64,000 nt of DNA from Vagococcus coleopterorum (lineage in GTDB: Bacteria; Bacillota; Bacilli; Lactobacillales; Vagococcaceae). Under the pieces are notes generated by a model, which saw only the letters and a list, made by a program, of their open reading frames with translations, was not told the DNA's origin and did not search any database. Where the stretch lies: NCBI RefSeq assembly GCF_011303955.1, contig NZ_CP049886.1, positions 1,232,001-1,296,000 on the forward strand, given 5' to 3'. This document shows, piece after piece, positions 38,323 to 48,824 of the stretch. Positions within the stretch are counted from its first letter, which is position 1; each line of letters begins with the position of its first letter. The position numbers and the translations under genes are program-made.

Positions 38323-41143
38323 ACTTATTTAAAACTTCTTTTAAATAGTGTCCTGTATAACTTTCTTCAACTTTTGCAAGTTGTTCCGGTGTTCCAGTGG
38401 CAAGAATAGTTCCCCCGCCTGAACCACCTTCTGGACCTAAGTCAATTAAGTGATCAGCCGTTTTAATGACATCTAAATTATGTTCAATCACTAGCACTGT
38501 ATTACCACCTTCAACTAAACGATCCAACACTTCTAACAGACGTGCAATATCATCTGTGTGAAGTCCTGTTGTTGGTTCATCTAAGATGTAGAAACTGTTA
38601 CCAGTTGAACGTTTATGCAACTCGCTAGCTAACTTCATTCGTTGAGCTTCACCACCAGATAAAGTTGTTGCTGGCTGTCCTAATGTCACATATCCTAAAC
38701 CAACATCTACAATCGTTTGGATTTTACGTTTAATTTTTGGAATATGCTGGAAGAACTCAACAGCATCATCACAAGTCATTTCTAAAATGTCTGCAATGTT
38801 TTTACCTTTGTAATGAACTTCTAACGTTTCTGAATTATAACGTTTCCCATGACAGACTTCACATGGCACGTAAACATCTGGCAAGAAATGCATTTCAATT
38901 TTAATAATCCCGTCACCACGACAGGCTTCACAGCGGCCGCCCTTCACGTTAAAACTAAAGCGCCCTTTTTTATAACCACGAACTTTAGCTTCAGTTGTTT
39001 GAGCAAATAAGTCACGAATATCATCAAAGACACTTGTGTAAGTCGCTGGATTACTTCTTGGTGTCCGACCAATTGGACTTTGATCAATACTAATCATCTT
39101 GTCAATCGATTCATAACCAGTCATCTTCTTGAATTTCCCAGGTTTATTCGAGTTACGGTTTAATTTTTGCGCCAAAGCTTTTTTCAAGATTTGATTGACT
39201 AACGTGCTCTTCCCTGAACCTGATACACCAGTAACTGCTACGAATTTACCTAGTGGGAAATCAACCGATACATTTTGTAAGTTATTTTCCGAAGCCCCAG
39301 TAATCCTTAATTTCTTACCATTTCCCTTACGTCTTGTTTTAGGAACAGCAATTTCTTTTTTACCTGACAAGTATTGTCCGGTTAATGAATTCGGATTTTT
39401 CTCAACTTCTTCTGGCGTTCCAGCGGCAATAATTTCGCCACCTTTAGCACCGGCACCCGGACCAATATCGATTAAATAATCAGCTGCACGCATCGTATCT
39501 TCATCGTGTTCAACGACGATTAAGGTATTTCCTAAGTCACGCATCTTTTTAAGGGATTCAATCAGACGGTCATTATCTCGTTGGTGTAACCCAATTGATG
39601 GCTCATCTAAGATGTAAAGAACACCTGATAAGTTTGAACCAATTTGCGTTGCTAAACGGATCCGTTGGGCTTCACCACCTGATAAGGTTCCAGACGAACG
39701 GCTTAATGTTAAATAATCTAGTCCAACATTTTCTAAGAAACTTAAACGATCGTGTACTTCTTTTAAGATTGGTTTCGCAATCGCTTTTTCTTGTTCTGAC
39801 AGCTCAACTTGGTCAAAGAATGCTAGAGCGTTGGCAATGGCATAGTCACTCACTTCACCAATATGTTTCCCACCTACTTTTACTGATAAAGCTTGAGCAT
39901 TTAGGCGGTAACCGTGACAACTTTGACAAGGTAGTTCCGTCATATACAATTTCATTTGTTCACGGACATAGTCGCTACTTGTTTCTTGGTAACGGCGTTG
40001 AACATTATTTAGAATCCCTTCGAAAGGCACATCGACATCACGAACGCCACCAAAGTCATTTTCGTAATGGAAGTGGAAGTTTTTACCTTCTGACCCATGT
40101 AATAATAATTGTTTTTGTGCGGGTTTTAATTTTTCGTATGGTATGTCCATATCAATTTTAAAACTCTTACAAGCTTGTTCTAACATTTGCGGATAGTAAT
40201 TAGACGTAATTGGATTCCAAGGAACAAAAGCACCCTCTCGTAAGGTTAAACTTGGATCTGGAATCACTAACTCTTCATCTACTTCTAGCTTCATACTTAA
40301 GCCATCACATTCAGAACAGGCTCCATATGGCGCATTGAATGAAAACAGACGGGGTTCTAATTCACCAACTGTAAAACCACAATGTGGACAAGCGTAATGT
40401 TCACTAAACAAGATTTCTTCTTGATCAATCACATCTACTAAAGCATAACCTTCTGCTAATCTTAAGGCCGCTTCAAATGAGTCAAATAAACGAGAACGAA
40501 CGCCCTCTTTGACAACGATACGGTCGACAACAATTTCAATGGTATGTTTTTTATTCTTATCTAATTCAGGTACTTCTGAGATGTCATATAGTTCACCATT
40601 CACACGGACACGAACGTAACCTTCACGTTTAACCGTTTCGAAGACTTTCTTATGCTGCCCTTTTTTACCATTGACTAAAGGCGCTAAGATTTGTAACTTG
40701 GTTCTTTCTGGTAATTCAAGAACTCGATCTACCATTTGTTCAACTGACTGACTTGAAATTTCAGTGCCATCATTTGGACAAATCGGATGACCAACACGAG
40801 CGTATAATAATCTCAAGTAGTCATTGATTTCCGTAACAGTCCCCACTGTTGAACGGGGATTTTTACTCGTTGTTTTTTGATCGATCGAGATCGCTGGACT
40901 TAATCCATCAATACTATCGACATCTGGCTTATCCATTTGACCTAAAAACTGACGAGCATAAGCTGATAAACTTTCAACATAACGACGTTGTCCTTCAGCG
41001 TATAACGTGTCAAAAGCTAATGAACTTTTCCCAGACCCTGATAAACCAGTAATGACTACAAATTGATCACGAGGAATCGTGACATCTATATTTTTCAAAT
41101 TATGTGCTCGCGCACCTTGAATGACTATTTTATCATTTGCCAT
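38321..41143 (-). CDS. uvrA: UvrABC excinuclease subunit A
   Basis: Damage-sensing ATPase of nucleotide excision repair; dimerises, loads UvrB and leaves. At 940 residues it has two ABC modules with Walker [11 protein letters not shown] (residue ~31) and [10 protein letters not shown] (~640), signature motifs [11 protein letters not shown] and [11 protein letters not shown], and zinc-binding cysteines ACPHCGF and CEACRGDG...CEVCHG. It follows uvrB after 13 nt. Confidence 0.98.
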   Translation of the reverse strand: MANDKIVIQGARAHNLKNIDVTIPRDQFVVITGLSGSGKSSLAFDTLYAEGQRRYVESLSAYARQFLGQMDKPDVDSIDGLSPAISIDQKTTSKNPRSTVGTVTEINDYLRLLYARVGHPICPNDGTEISSQSVEQMVDRVLELPERTKLQILAPLVNGKKGQHKKVFETVKREGYVRVRVNGELYDISEVPELDKNKKHTIEIVVDRIVVKEGVRSRLFDSFEAALRLAEGYALVDVIDQEEILFSEHYACPHCGFTVGELEPRLFSFNAPYGACSECDGLSMKLEVDEELVIPDPSLTLREGAFVPWNPITSNYYPQMLEQACKSFKIDMDIPYEKLKPAQKQLLLHGSEGKNFHFHYENDFGGVRDVDVPFEGILNNVQRRYQETSSDYVREQMKLYMTELPCQSCHGYRLNAQALSVKVGGKHIGEVSDYAIANALAFFDQVELSEQEKAIAKPILKEVHDRLSFLENVGLDYLTLSRSSGTLSGGEAQRIRLATQIGSNLSGVLYILDEPSIGLHQRDNDRLIESLKKMRDLGNTLIVVEHDEDTMRAADYLIDIGPGAGAKGGEIIAAGTPEEVEKNPNSLTGQYLSGKKEIAVPKTRRKGNGKKLRITGASENNLQNVSVDFPLGKFVAVTGVSGSGKSTLVNQILKKALAQKLNRNSNKPGKFKKMTGYESIDKMISIDQSPIGRTPRSNPATYTSVFDDIRDLFAQTTEAKVRGYKKGRFSFNVKGGRCEACRGDGIIKIEMHFLPDVYVPCEVCHGKRYNSETLEVHYKGKNIADILEMTCDDAVEFFQHIPKIKRKIQTIVDVGLGYVTLGQPATTLSGGEAQRMKLASELHKRSTGNSFYILDEPTTGLHTDDIARLLEVLDRLVEGGNTVLVIEHNLDVIKTADHLIDLGPEGGSGGGTILATGTPEQLAKVEESYTGHYLKEVLNK

Positions 41144-41156
41144 TTTTCTACCTCCA

Positions 41157-43154
41157 CTACTTATTTCCTGCTTTTAATTCTAATACTGTATCACGTAAGG
41201 TTGCAGCTCGTTCAAAATCGAGACTCTTAGCCGCATCCTTCATTTCTTTTTCTAGTTTCATAATAACGTCAGCTTGTTCTGCCTTAGTCATATCAGCATA
41301 CTGTTCACTGATTGAATAACTTTCTTCTTTTTCAGCCACTTTAGTAATACTGATTAAATCACGAATTTCTTTGATAATTGTTTTTGGTTCAATGCCATGT
41401 TCTTTATTGTAGGCTTCTTGAATCTGACGACGACGTGCTGTTTCAGACATCGCTTTTTCCATTGAGTCAGTCACTTTATCAGCATATAAGATAACTCGAC
41501 CGTCAGCATTACGAGCAGCACGACCAATCGTTTGAACGAGTGACCGTTCACTCCGTAAGAACCCTTCTTTATCAGCATCTAAAATCGCCACAAGAGAAAC
41601 TTCTGGCACATCTAAACCTTCACGTAACAAGTTGATTCCGATTAAGACATCAAACTCACCTAGACGTAAATCACGAATGATTTCAGTTCGCTCCATCGTT
41701 TTGATATCACTATGTAAGTACTTCACTTTCATTCCTAATTCTTTTAAGTAATCTGTTAAGTCTTCTGACATTTTTTTCGTTAAAGTTGTAATGAAGACAC
41801 GTTCATCTCGTTCAACACGTTCATTAATTTCACCAACTAAGTCATCAATTTGTCCCATAATTGGACGCACTTCAACTAGTGGATCTAACAAGCCAGTTGG
41901 ACGAATGATTTGTTGAACAACCTTATCAGTCCGTTCCATTTCATAAGGACCTGGTGTGGCAGAGACATAAATAATTTGATTCACATGTTCTTCAAATTCT
42001 TCTAATCGCAAGGGACGGTTATCTAAAGCACTTGGTAATCTAAAACCATGATCAACTAACATTTGTTTACGTGCTCTATCCCCATTAAACATCCCCCGAA
42101 TTTGCGGTAACGACACGTGAGATTCATCAGCAACAATTAGGAAATCTTCTGGGAAGAAGTCCAATAACGTATAGGGAGCTTCGCCCACTGCACGACCATC
42201 CATGAAGCGAGAATAGTTTTCAATACCCGAACAATAACCCATTTCACGCATCATTTCGATATCGTAATTAGTTCGTTGTTCTAAGCGTTGTGCTTCGATT
42301 AATTGATCTTCTTTTCTTAACTCTTCTAAGCGAGCCTCTAACTCAACTTCAATCTTTTTAATCGCATCTTCCATTTGATCATCGTTTGTAACAAAGTGTT
42401 TCGCAGGGAAAATCGCCACATGTTCACGTTCTCCTAAAATCTCACCTGTTAAGGCATCCACTTCTCTGATACGTTCTACCTCATCACCAAAAAATTCAAT
42501 GCGCATAGCATGTTCATCACGTGAGGCAGGGAAAATTTCTACCACATCTCCCCGAACACGGAAACGTCCTCGTTGAAAATCAATGTCATTTCGTTCAAAT
42601 TGAATATCAACTAAAGCATTGATAATCTGACTACGATCCATTTCCATTCCTTCACGAATAGATAAGACTTGCTCTTGATACTCTTTGGGATTTCCTAATC
42701 CGTAAATACACGACACGGAAGCTACCACAATCACGTCATTACGTTCAAGTAAAGAACTCGTCGCTGAGTGACGAAGCTTATCAATTTCATCATTGATACT
42801 AGCATCCTTTTCAATAAAAGTATCACTTGAAGGTACATAGGCTTCTGGTTGATAGTAATCATAATAACTAACAAAATATTCAACAGCGTTATTTGGAAAG
42901 AATTCTTTTAATTCTCCATAAAGCTGTCCTGCTAATGTTTTATTGTGTGCCAAGACTAAAGTCGGTTTATTGACTTCTTGGATTACATTAGAAATCGTAA
43001 AAGTTTTACCCGTTCCTGTTGCGCCAAGTAAAATCTGTTCTTTCTGATTATTCTTAACCCCTTCGACTAACTGACGAATGGCTTCTGGCTGATCTCCTGC
43101 TGGTTCATATTTTGACACCACTTGAAAGAGATTCTGTTCTTCTTTTTCAATCAC
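41157..43154 (-). CDS. uvrB: UvrABC excinuclease subunit B
   Basis: Helicase-like damage-verification subunit of nucleotide excision repair. The 665-residue protein has Walker [12 protein letters not shown] near residue 45, the beta-hairpin region [20 protein letters not shown], motif [11 protein letters not shown] and a C-terminal UVR motif for UvrC contact. The start is GTG with AGGAGG 7 nt upstream. Confidence 0.98.
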   Translation of the reverse strand: MIEKEEQNLFQVVSKYEPAGDQPEAIRQLVEGVKNNQKEQILLGATGTGKTFTISNVIQEVNKPTLVLAHNKTLAGQLYGELKEFFPNNAVEYFVSYYDYYQPEAYVPSSDTFIEKDASINDEIDKLRHSATSSLLERNDVIVVASVSCIYGLGNPKEYQEQVLSIREGMEMDRSQIINALVDIQFERNDIDFQRGRFRVRGDVVEIFPASRDEHAMRIEFFGDEVERIREVDALTGEILGEREHVAIFPAKHFVTNDDQMEDAIKKIEVELEARLEELRKEDQLIEAQRLEQRTNYDIEMMREMGYCSGIENYSRFMDGRAVGEAPYTLLDFFPEDFLIVADESHVSLPQIRGMFNGDRARKQMLVDHGFRLPSALDNRPLRLEEFEEHVNQIIYVSATPGPYEMERTDKVVQQIIRPTGLLDPLVEVRPIMGQIDDLVGEINERVERDERVFITTLTKKMSEDLTDYLKELGMKVKYLHSDIKTMERTEIIRDLRLGEFDVLIGINLLREGLDVPEVSLVAILDADKEGFLRSERSLVQTIGRAARNADGRVILYADKVTDSMEKAMSETARRRQIQEAYNKEHGIEPKTIIKEIRDLISITKVAEKEESYSISEQYADMTKAEQADVIMKLEKEMKDAAKSLDFERAATLRDTVLELKAGNK

Positions 43155-43229
43155 TGGCCATCCTCCTTATCTATAAAAACTCATAGACTTATTTTACCAT
43201 ACCGAACATACTTTCGCTATTATCTTATC

Positions 43230-43565
43230 TTACTTTTTCATTCCTTGATAACCTAAGATAATCTTTTCGATATCTTGTTTAAATTCTCGTGTGTTAACAA
43301 TTCGTGCTTTCCTCAAATACTCATGACCCTCAACAAATAATAACAACACTGGTACCGTCAAAACTTGAAAAGCTTCCGCAACTTCTGGTGTTCGAAGAGC
43401 GTCCAGCTCAATTTGAGTCACTCCTTCAAACTGATTCATAATTTGTTTAATTTGTGGTTTTAACCCATGACAAACGCTACAATTTTCTTGACCGATATAA
43501 ACGAATACTAATTCATTTTCATTAATAATTTCTTTTGCATGATTTAACTCTTTAATAAATTTCAT
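43230..43565 (-). CDS. Thioredoxin-like protein (YtpP/YdbP type)
   Basis: A 111-residue thioredoxin-fold protein with active site ENCSVCHGL (CSVC instead of CGPC) and the cis-Pro motif LTVPVLLLF. Such divergent thioredoxins are common in Firmicutes; the partner is unknown. The ATG at 43565 has GGAGG 9 nt upstream. It sits between uvrB and the DedA gene and has a terminator upstream. Confidence 0.85.
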   Translation of the reverse strand: MKFIKELNHAKEIINENELVFVYIGQENCSVCHGLKPQIKQIMNQFEGVTQIELDALRTPEVAEAFQVLTVPVLLLFVEGHEYLRKARIVNTREFKQDIEKIILGYQGMKK

Positions 43566-43637
43566 ATACAATCTCCTCCACTACTTCTCTTACTACTAGT
43601 GTATGACAATCTAAAATAAAACAACAGAAGAACGCTT

Positions 43638-43676
43638 AAAAAAAGCTCCTACCTCATTAAAAGGTAAGAGCTTTTT
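43638..43676 (-). terminator. Terminator after the DedA gene
   Basis: On the minus strand AAAAGCTC-TTACCT and AGGTA-GAGCTTTT pair and run into T bases, just after the dedA stop. Confidence 0.8.
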
Positions 43677-43678
43677 AA

Positions 43679-44170
43679 TTAATGCATGATTCCAACGAAA
43701 CGACCAACTGATAAATAAAACAAAGTCCAGATTATTGCAGCAATTAAACCTACTGTAATATATTTTTTCAACGAGTAATGAGTCATGCCGCAAAAATAGA
43801 ATGTCATATGGCGAAAACCTGGAATAAAGAATCCTAACACAATTGTTAAGAAACCATACTTATCCATCCACTGTTCCACACGGGCTATTTTTTTATGATT
43901 AATTCCTAACCATTTAAAAACGCCACTTAATGCTTTATCACCAATGAATTTCCCTAAAAAATAACTAATTGTCATACCACATAAAGTCCCAATTACAGCT
44001 ACTAAAAATCCCATACAAAAATTGATTGCTGGGGTTTTTGAATAATAACCGATAATCGTCATTAGGATTTCATCTGGAATTGGTAAGCCTACTAGACCAA
44101 GAATTAACGAAAGAAAAATAGTGATATAACCATAATTCAATACGTAATATTCAATATGCTCCATTGTCAT
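43679..44170 (-). CDS. DedA family membrane protein
   Basis: A 163-residue VTT-domain (DedA) protein with the family motifs GLPIPDEILM, the conserved Gly/Arg stretch FFIPGFRHMTFYFCG and several membrane helices. Some DedA members flip phospholipids such as phosphatidylethanolamine or undecaprenyl phosphate. Here it follows psd directly (17 nt), which makes a link to phospholipid handling plausible but unproven. Confidence 0.88.
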   Translation of the reverse strand: MTMEHIEYYVLNYGYITIFLSLILGLVGLPIPDEILMTIIGYYSKTPAINFCMGFLVAVIGTLCGMTISYFLGKFIGDKALSGVFKWLGINHKKIARVEQWMDKYGFLTIVLGFFIPGFRHMTFYFCGMTHYSLKKYITVGLIAAIIWTLFYLSVGRFVGIMH

Positions 44171-44187
44171 AACAAGACGCCTCTTTA

Positions 44188-44961
44188 TTAGTTGATAGTT
44201 GCTAACACCTGACCAAGTTCTATCGGTGTTTCTTTTTTAATCTGTGAATCCCATTCAATTGATTTATTCATAAAGAATAAGACAACTGTTGAACCAAAAT
44301 TAAAATACCCAAGTTCTTCTCCAGCAGCTAATTCTGAGCCCGATACAAAAGTATCTTTTATTGAATTAATATTAACTGCTCCCACTGGTACATAAAAATC
44401 ATCATTCATAGCATAAACACCACGATAATTTTTGGTGAATAAGCCGTCCACATAATCAACTGCTTGTTGGTTGACAGGATACGATGTCTTACCTAAATAA
44501 CGTAGCACATCATATTGCCCCTTAATTGGAGCATGAAAACGATGATAGTTTTTTGGACTCAAATATAAAATAGCAAAATGACTATTAGTTGTATCTAAGT
44601 CTTTCACTCCCACAAGTTCTTCAAGCGAGTACATTTTATCTTTAATGTAAAACTCTTTATCAGACGTCAGCTCACCAAAATCTTTTACTAGCCCTTGAAC
44701 GGGGCTAGCATAAGTCTTCTCATCTGTTTGAAAATTAGTCTTTTCAGCAGCTAACTTTCTAGTGAAAAACGCTTGAATCGAGGGATACTCTGATAAAGGT
44801 AATTCAATCGACGACTCCTCTACTTGATAGTGCTTAATATAAAATGGAATTAATTTAGCGCTCAGTTTAGAGCTAGTCAACTTATCCACTATCTTAGCAA
44901 ACCAGGGTTGTTTTAAAACGCCAGTCCACGCTAAGAAAAAATACTTCTTCAATGTATCCAA
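44188..44961 (-). CDS. psd: Phosphatidylserine decarboxylase
   Basis: Converts phosphatidylserine to phosphatidylethanolamine. The 257-residue proenzyme has the self-cleavage motif FGSTVVLF (normally LGST; Ser becomes the pyruvoyl group), the active-site His in NYHRFHAPIKG and PVGAVNINSI. It starts with TTG, GAGG 8 nt upstream, 3 nt after the pssA stop. Together with pssA it forms a complete PE synthesis unit. Confidence 0.93.
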   Translation of the reverse strand: MDTLKKYFFLAWTGVLKQPWFAKIVDKLTSSKLSAKLIPFYIKHYQVEESSIELPLSEYPSIQAFFTRKLAAEKTNFQTDEKTYASPVQGLVKDFGELTSDKEFYIKDKMYSLEELVGVKDLDTTNSHFAILYLSPKNYHRFHAPIKGQYDVLRYLGKTSYPVNQQAVDYVDGLFTKNYRGVYAMNDDFYVPVGAVNINSIKDTFVSGSELAAGEELGYFNFGSTVVLFFMNKSIEWDSQIKKETPIELGQVLATIN

Positions 44962-44964
44962 ACT

Positions 44965-45477
44965 TTATTCCTCAGTACTTTCTAAATTTTTAAAATTAGG
45001 TAGACGAACATTACTGATCATCAAAATTCCTAATGATAAGACTATGATGTAATAAACAAAATTACTATTAACTGTGAATCTTGCTAATAATGACAACAGC
45101 GCCGCCAACGGTACTGGAATCCCAACAAAATATTTCAAGTTACTTTGTGTTGAATTAAAACGCGCCAGACGAATCGCTGCACAACTTAAAAAGACTGCTG
45201 CAACAAAAAATTTCAAGTAACCGTTACCTGCTGTGCCTAACAAGATAATCATTGGTGCTGCCCCGAATGACACAATATCAGCTAGCGAATCTAACTCTTT
45301 ACCAAATTCAGAGGCATTGCCTACTCTTCTAGCTGCGCGGCCATCAACAGCATCAAAAGCTGCGGCTAATAAAATAAAGACTCCTGCAACATCAAAATAG
45401 CCATGCATTGAACTATTCATTGCTAGCACACCACACAATAAATTACTTAAAGTTAATAAGTTGGGTAACTGTTTCAT
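44965..45477 (-). CDS. pssA: CDP-diacylglycerol-serine O-phosphatidyltransferase
   Basis: Membrane enzyme that makes phosphatidylserine from CDP-diacylglycerol and serine. The CDP-alcohol phosphotransferase signature DG-x2-AR-x8-G-x3-D-x3-D is seen as DGRAAR...GKELDSLAD near residue 45. About 170 residues with five or six membrane helices. I chose the ATG at 45477 (AAGGAG upstream); a TTG one codon earlier is also possible, while the longer frame from 45519 lacks a site. Confidence 0.93.
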   Translation of the reverse strand: MKQLPNLLTLSNLLCGVLAMNSSMHGYFDVAGVFILLAAAFDAVDGRAARRVGNASEFGKELDSLADIVSFGAAPMIILLGTAGNGYLKFFVAAVFLSCAAIRLARFNSTQSNLKYFVGIPVPLAALLSLLARFTVNSNFVYYIIVLSLGILMISNVRLPNFKNLESTEE

Positions 45478-45593
45478 CAAATTAATCTCTCCTTCTTGAT
45501 AATCTTGATTATAGGACATTATTTAAAAATAATATATCAGACCTTAGAATGATTAATAAATCTTAAACATTTTAAACTAATCATTTGGTATTT

Positions 45594-45643
45594 AAAAAGA
45601 CAGTTTCGAAGGCCAGTGCTGTACAGCATGCTTCAAAACTGTC
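45594..45643 (-). terminator. Elaborate terminator after the YebC-family gene
   Basis: On the minus strand GACAGTTTTGAAG pairs with CTTCGAAACTGTC (13 bp, one G-T), enclosing a second palindrome TGCTGTACAGCA, and is followed by TTTTT. It is longer than other terminators in the window. Confidence 0.78.
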
Positions 45644-45668
45644 ATTGAAACGTTTCTATCTCTTTTTA

Positions 45669-46382
45669 TTACAGGCTCACATTGTGGTGAACTTTTTGAA
45701 CATCTTCTAAATCATCTAAAGCATCAATCATTTTTTCAAAATTTTCTAAATCGTCACCTTCAAGTTCGACTTCGTTTTGGGCGATCATTTCTAATTCAGC
45801 TACAGTAAACTCTTCAACTCCATTAGCTTTTAGAGCATCTCTGACATTACTGAAATCTTCTGGTTCTGCATAAATAATTACTTGACCAGCTTCATTTAAA
45901 ACATCACGCACTTCGATATCAGCTTCTAATAATGTTTCGAACATCTCGTCAGCATTATCCCCTTCATAGGCAAAGACTGCTGTATTTTCGAACATGTAAG
46001 CAACTGCTCCACTAACACCCATGTTACCGCCATTTTTACCATAAGCAGCACGAACGTCTGAAGCTGTTCTGTTAACATTGTTTGTTAACGCATCAACAAT
46101 GACCATAGAACCATTTGGACCGAAACCTTCATAACGTAATTCTGAATATGTTTCATCGCCTGCACCTTTAGCTTTTTCAATCGCGCGGTCAATGATGTGT
46201 TTTGGTACATTGTATGTTTTAGCACGATCAATAACTGATTGTAATTTTTGGTTTAAGGCTGGATCTGGTTCACCTTGTTTAGCAGCTACATAAAGCTCTA
46301 CCCCAAATTTCGCATAAATCTTACTATTAGCTGAATCTTTCCCAGCTTTTTTCTCTTTAATATTCTCCCATTTACGTCCCAT
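45669..46382 (-). CDS. YebC/PmpR (TACO1) family protein, YeeI subgroup
   Basis: A 237-residue protein beginning [16 protein letters not shown] with [10 protein letters not shown] and [17 protein letters not shown], typical of the YeeI-like subgroup. Older annotation calls the family transcriptional regulators; recent work on this subgroup points to relief of ribosome stalling at proline-rich sequences. The acidic C-terminus ([16 protein letters not shown]) is normal. Confidence 0.92.
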   Translation of the reverse strand: MGRKWENIKEKKAGKDSANSKIYAKFGVELYVAAKQGEPDPALNQKLQSVIDRAKTYNVPKHIIDRAIEKAKGAGDETYSELRYEGFGPNGSMVIVDALTNNVNRTASDVRAAYGKNGGNMGVSGAVAYMFENTAVFAYEGDNADEMFETLLEADIEVRDVLNEAGQVIIYAEPEDFSNVRDALKANGVEEFTVAELEMIAQNEVELEGDDLENFEKMIDALDDLEDVQKVHHNVSL

Positions 46383-46456
46383 TTATGTCATCTCTTTTCC
46401 TAAATGTTTTTATTCTTGTTTATTATACTCATTATTGAATGATTTGTTAAGGCTTT

Positions 46457-47632
46457 TTAGTCAATCACAATTGGTTTTCTTCGATAGTCTTGCTCTTGCT
46501 GACTATTCGTTAACAGGTCATAGACTTGACCTGCTTTTATGTCTAAGTTTACTAAGCCATGATTCTTTTGATTGACGTTAACAATGAGTGGTAATTCTAA
46601 ATCATTCTTCTGTTGATTTAAAAAGTCTTTACCCACTGTATTGAAACCTAACACTCTAATATAGGGATTAGTACGGACTGCTTCAATATCGCTGTGCTTT
46701 ATTCCTAACAACACATAGGTAGACAAGCGTTGAATCCGCGTCCAAGTAAAGCGTTTGTTTTTAACTAAGCTAACAAACTCATCAAAGCTTTGGGCTTTAA
46801 TACTCATTTCTTTCAAACGATACTCAATGCCTTCAGTCATTTGATAAATTTGACCTAACTCCTCAACTGTTTGGCTAATCAATTGATACTTTAATAACGG
46901 CCAAGCCGTTTCCCAATCAATCGCTGAACTGTTGATTAAAGCTGTCATTGTTTCTCGGGGTACAAAGGACTTAATCTCCTCAACCCGATTTTCTTTAAGC
47001 GCTTCTCTAATTGCCGTCGCACTTAAGTAATCATGATTATCCGTGCCTTTTTCATGATACCCCGCACCCTGTCTTTGAATCGGATACAATGTCATTGGTT
47101 CGGGATACTCTTGATTTGCTTTAGCATAACTCATTCCTAGAATATGATTAGGTGAATTATCTTTCAGAGGCCAGTTTGGATATAACTTTTGGTAAACTGC
47201 TGTCATTTGTTGCGGATAACTTAAACCTTGACCTTGTAGCTCTTGAAAAGACTGTTCTAACTCAGCTTTATTGGTTTGATTGAACTTAGCAAAAGCTTCA
47301 TAGTCTAAGATTTCTTCGCTATCTGTTCCAAAGCACAAGCTATCTACACCTAACGCATGCAATAGAGAGACCCCACCTTCAGCAAAGTAATCTGCTGATT
47401 GGACAGCATAGGCTGTTGGTAACTCAATCACTAAGTCGGCACCATTCGCTAAGGCCGCTTCTGCTCGTTGCCATTTATCAACGATTGCTGGTTCACCTCT
47501 TTGTAAAAAGTTCCCACTCATCACCGCTATCACCACATCAGCTCCTGATGCTTCACGCGCTTTCATTAAGTGATACTGATGACCAGTATGAAATGGGTTG
47601 TACTCTACGATGACACCACAACTTGTTAACAT
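46457..47632 (-). CDS. tmcAL: tRNA(Met) cytidine acetate ligase TmcAL
   Basis: Uses ATP and acetate to make N4-acetylcytidine at the wobble position of elongator tRNA-Met. The 391-residue protein has the nucleotidyltransferase motifs CGVIVEYNPFHTGHQYH at the N-terminus and SGNFLQRGEPAI, plus SATAIREAL near residue 200. AAAGGAGG precedes the ATG. Confidence 0.93.
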   Translation of the reverse strand: MLTSCGVIVEYNPFHTGHQYHLMKAREASGADVVIAVMSGNFLQRGEPAIVDKWQRAEAALANGADLVIELPTAYAVQSADYFAEGGVSLLHALGVDSLCFGTDSEEILDYEAFAKFNQTNKAELEQSFQELQGQGLSYPQQMTAVYQKLYPNWPLKDNSPNHILGMSYAKANQEYPEPMTLYPIQRQGAGYHEKGTDNHDYLSATAIREALKENRVEEIKSFVPRETMTALINSSAIDWETAWPLLKYQLISQTVEELGQIYQMTEGIEYRLKEMSIKAQSFDEFVSLVKNKRFTWTRIQRLSTYVLLGIKHSDIEAVRTNPYIRVLGFNTVGKDFLNQQKNDLELPLIVNVNQKNHGLVNLDIKAGQVYDLLTNSQQEQDYRRKPIVID

Positions 47633-47661
47633 CCTCTGACCTCCTTTCTTTTAGACTCAAA

Positions 47662-47690
47662 TAAAAAATAGGAAGATTTCTCTCCCTATT
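47662..47690 (-). terminator. Terminator after trxB
   Basis: On the minus strand AATAGGGAGA and TCTTCCTATT pair (one G-T) around GAAA, then TTTT. Confidence 0.85.
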
Positions 47691-47713
47691 AGGTTGTTTC
47701 TATTTTAACATGA

Positions 47714-48631
47714 TTAGTCATTTAATGCTTCAATATATTTGTAGACTTCTTGACCAGCGATACTACCATCACCAACAGCTGTGGCAACTTGACGTAAGAC
47801 TGTTGCACGAACATCACCAATCGCGTAGATACCAGGTACCTTAGTCGCCATGTGCGCATCTGTTTCAATCCAACCAGACTCATCTGTAATACCTAAACTA
47901 GCAAACGGTTTGCTTAATGGATCTAAGCCAACATAGATAAAGACACCATCCGCAGCGAAGTCTGTGACTTCACCTGTTTCAGTATTTTTCAAACGTAAGC
48001 CAGTGACTTGGCGATCATCCCCAACAATTTCTTCCACTGTTGTATTCCAAATGAACTCCATTTTTTCATTTTTAAACGCACGCTCTTGTAAAATCTTTTG
48101 GGCTCTTAATTTATCACGGCGGTGAATGACTGTAACCTTCTCAGCCACTTGTGTTAAGTAACTACCTTCTTCTACAGCAGAGTCGCCTCCACCTACAACA
48201 ACTAAATGTTTGTTACGGAAGAATGGACCATCACAGACGGCACAATAAGAAACCCCACGTCCGCCAAACTCTTCTTCGCCAGGAGCGCCTAATTTACGGT
48301 GCTCTGACCCAGTCGCAATAATAACTGCTTTTGTATCATAACGTTCATCATCTGTTACGACTGTTTTATAATCACCATGGTCTTCGATTTCTGTTACGAA
48401 GCCATAAGCATGTTCTGCTCCAAAGTTACTTGAATCAGCTAACATTTTTTCTGCTAATTCTGGTCCTTGAACAATCCCCACACCTGGATAGTTTTCTACC
48501 TCGGCTGTATTGTTCATTTGTCCACCTGGGATTCCTCCCTCTAATACTAAAACTGATAATTCAGCACGCGAAGCATATAACGCAGCAGTCATACCGCCAG
48601 GTCCAGCTCCAATAATAATTACGTCACGCAT
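47714..48631 (-). CDS. trxB: Thioredoxin reductase (general)
   Basis: FAD-dependent NADPH-thioredoxin reductase for the cell's general thioredoxin pool. The 305-residue protein has GAGPGGMTAALYASRA, the redox pair CAVCDG near residue 137, GGGDSAVEEGSYL and AIGDVR. The ATG at 48631 has AGGA 9 nt upstream. It is a paralogue of the grd-linked enzyme at 7801-8763. Confidence 0.95.
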   Translation of the reverse strand: MRDVIIIGAGPGGMTAALYASRAELSVLVLEGGIPGGQMNNTAEVENYPGVGIVQGPELAEKMLADSSNFGAEHAYGFVTEIEDHGDYKTVVTDDERYDTKAVIIATGSEHRKLGAPGEEEFGGRGVSYCAVCDGPFFRNKHLVVVGGGDSAVEEGSYLTQVAEKVTVIHRRDKLRAQKILQERAFKNEKMEFIWNTTVEEIVGDDRQVTGLRLKNTETGEVTDFAADGVFIYVGLDPLSKPFASLGITDESGWIETDAHMATKVPGIYAIGDVRATVLRQVATAVGDGSIAGQEVYKYIEALND

Positions 48632-48824
48632 CTTGACACGTCCTTTCATCTCTTGTAAATGTCTATCATTACTTTACCTTTTAGACACATCTTTGTCTAG
48701 CGTTCTGCCCTTAGAAATTTATTTTCAAAAAACCTCCTCTTCTGATTGACTTTCACTGCCACTACTTTAAAATTAAAAGAAGAATCTTAGTCTACGTAAC
48801 CGTCATATATATAGGAGGAAACAC

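Noticed and set aside
39595..40161. Plus-strand open frame of 188 codons inside uvrA
   Set aside because: It is antisense to a highly conserved part of uvrA, has no ribosome site and its translation is His/Leu-rich nonsense, as expected for a mirror frame. The same holds for similar frames opposite secG, trxB, rapZ and other genes.
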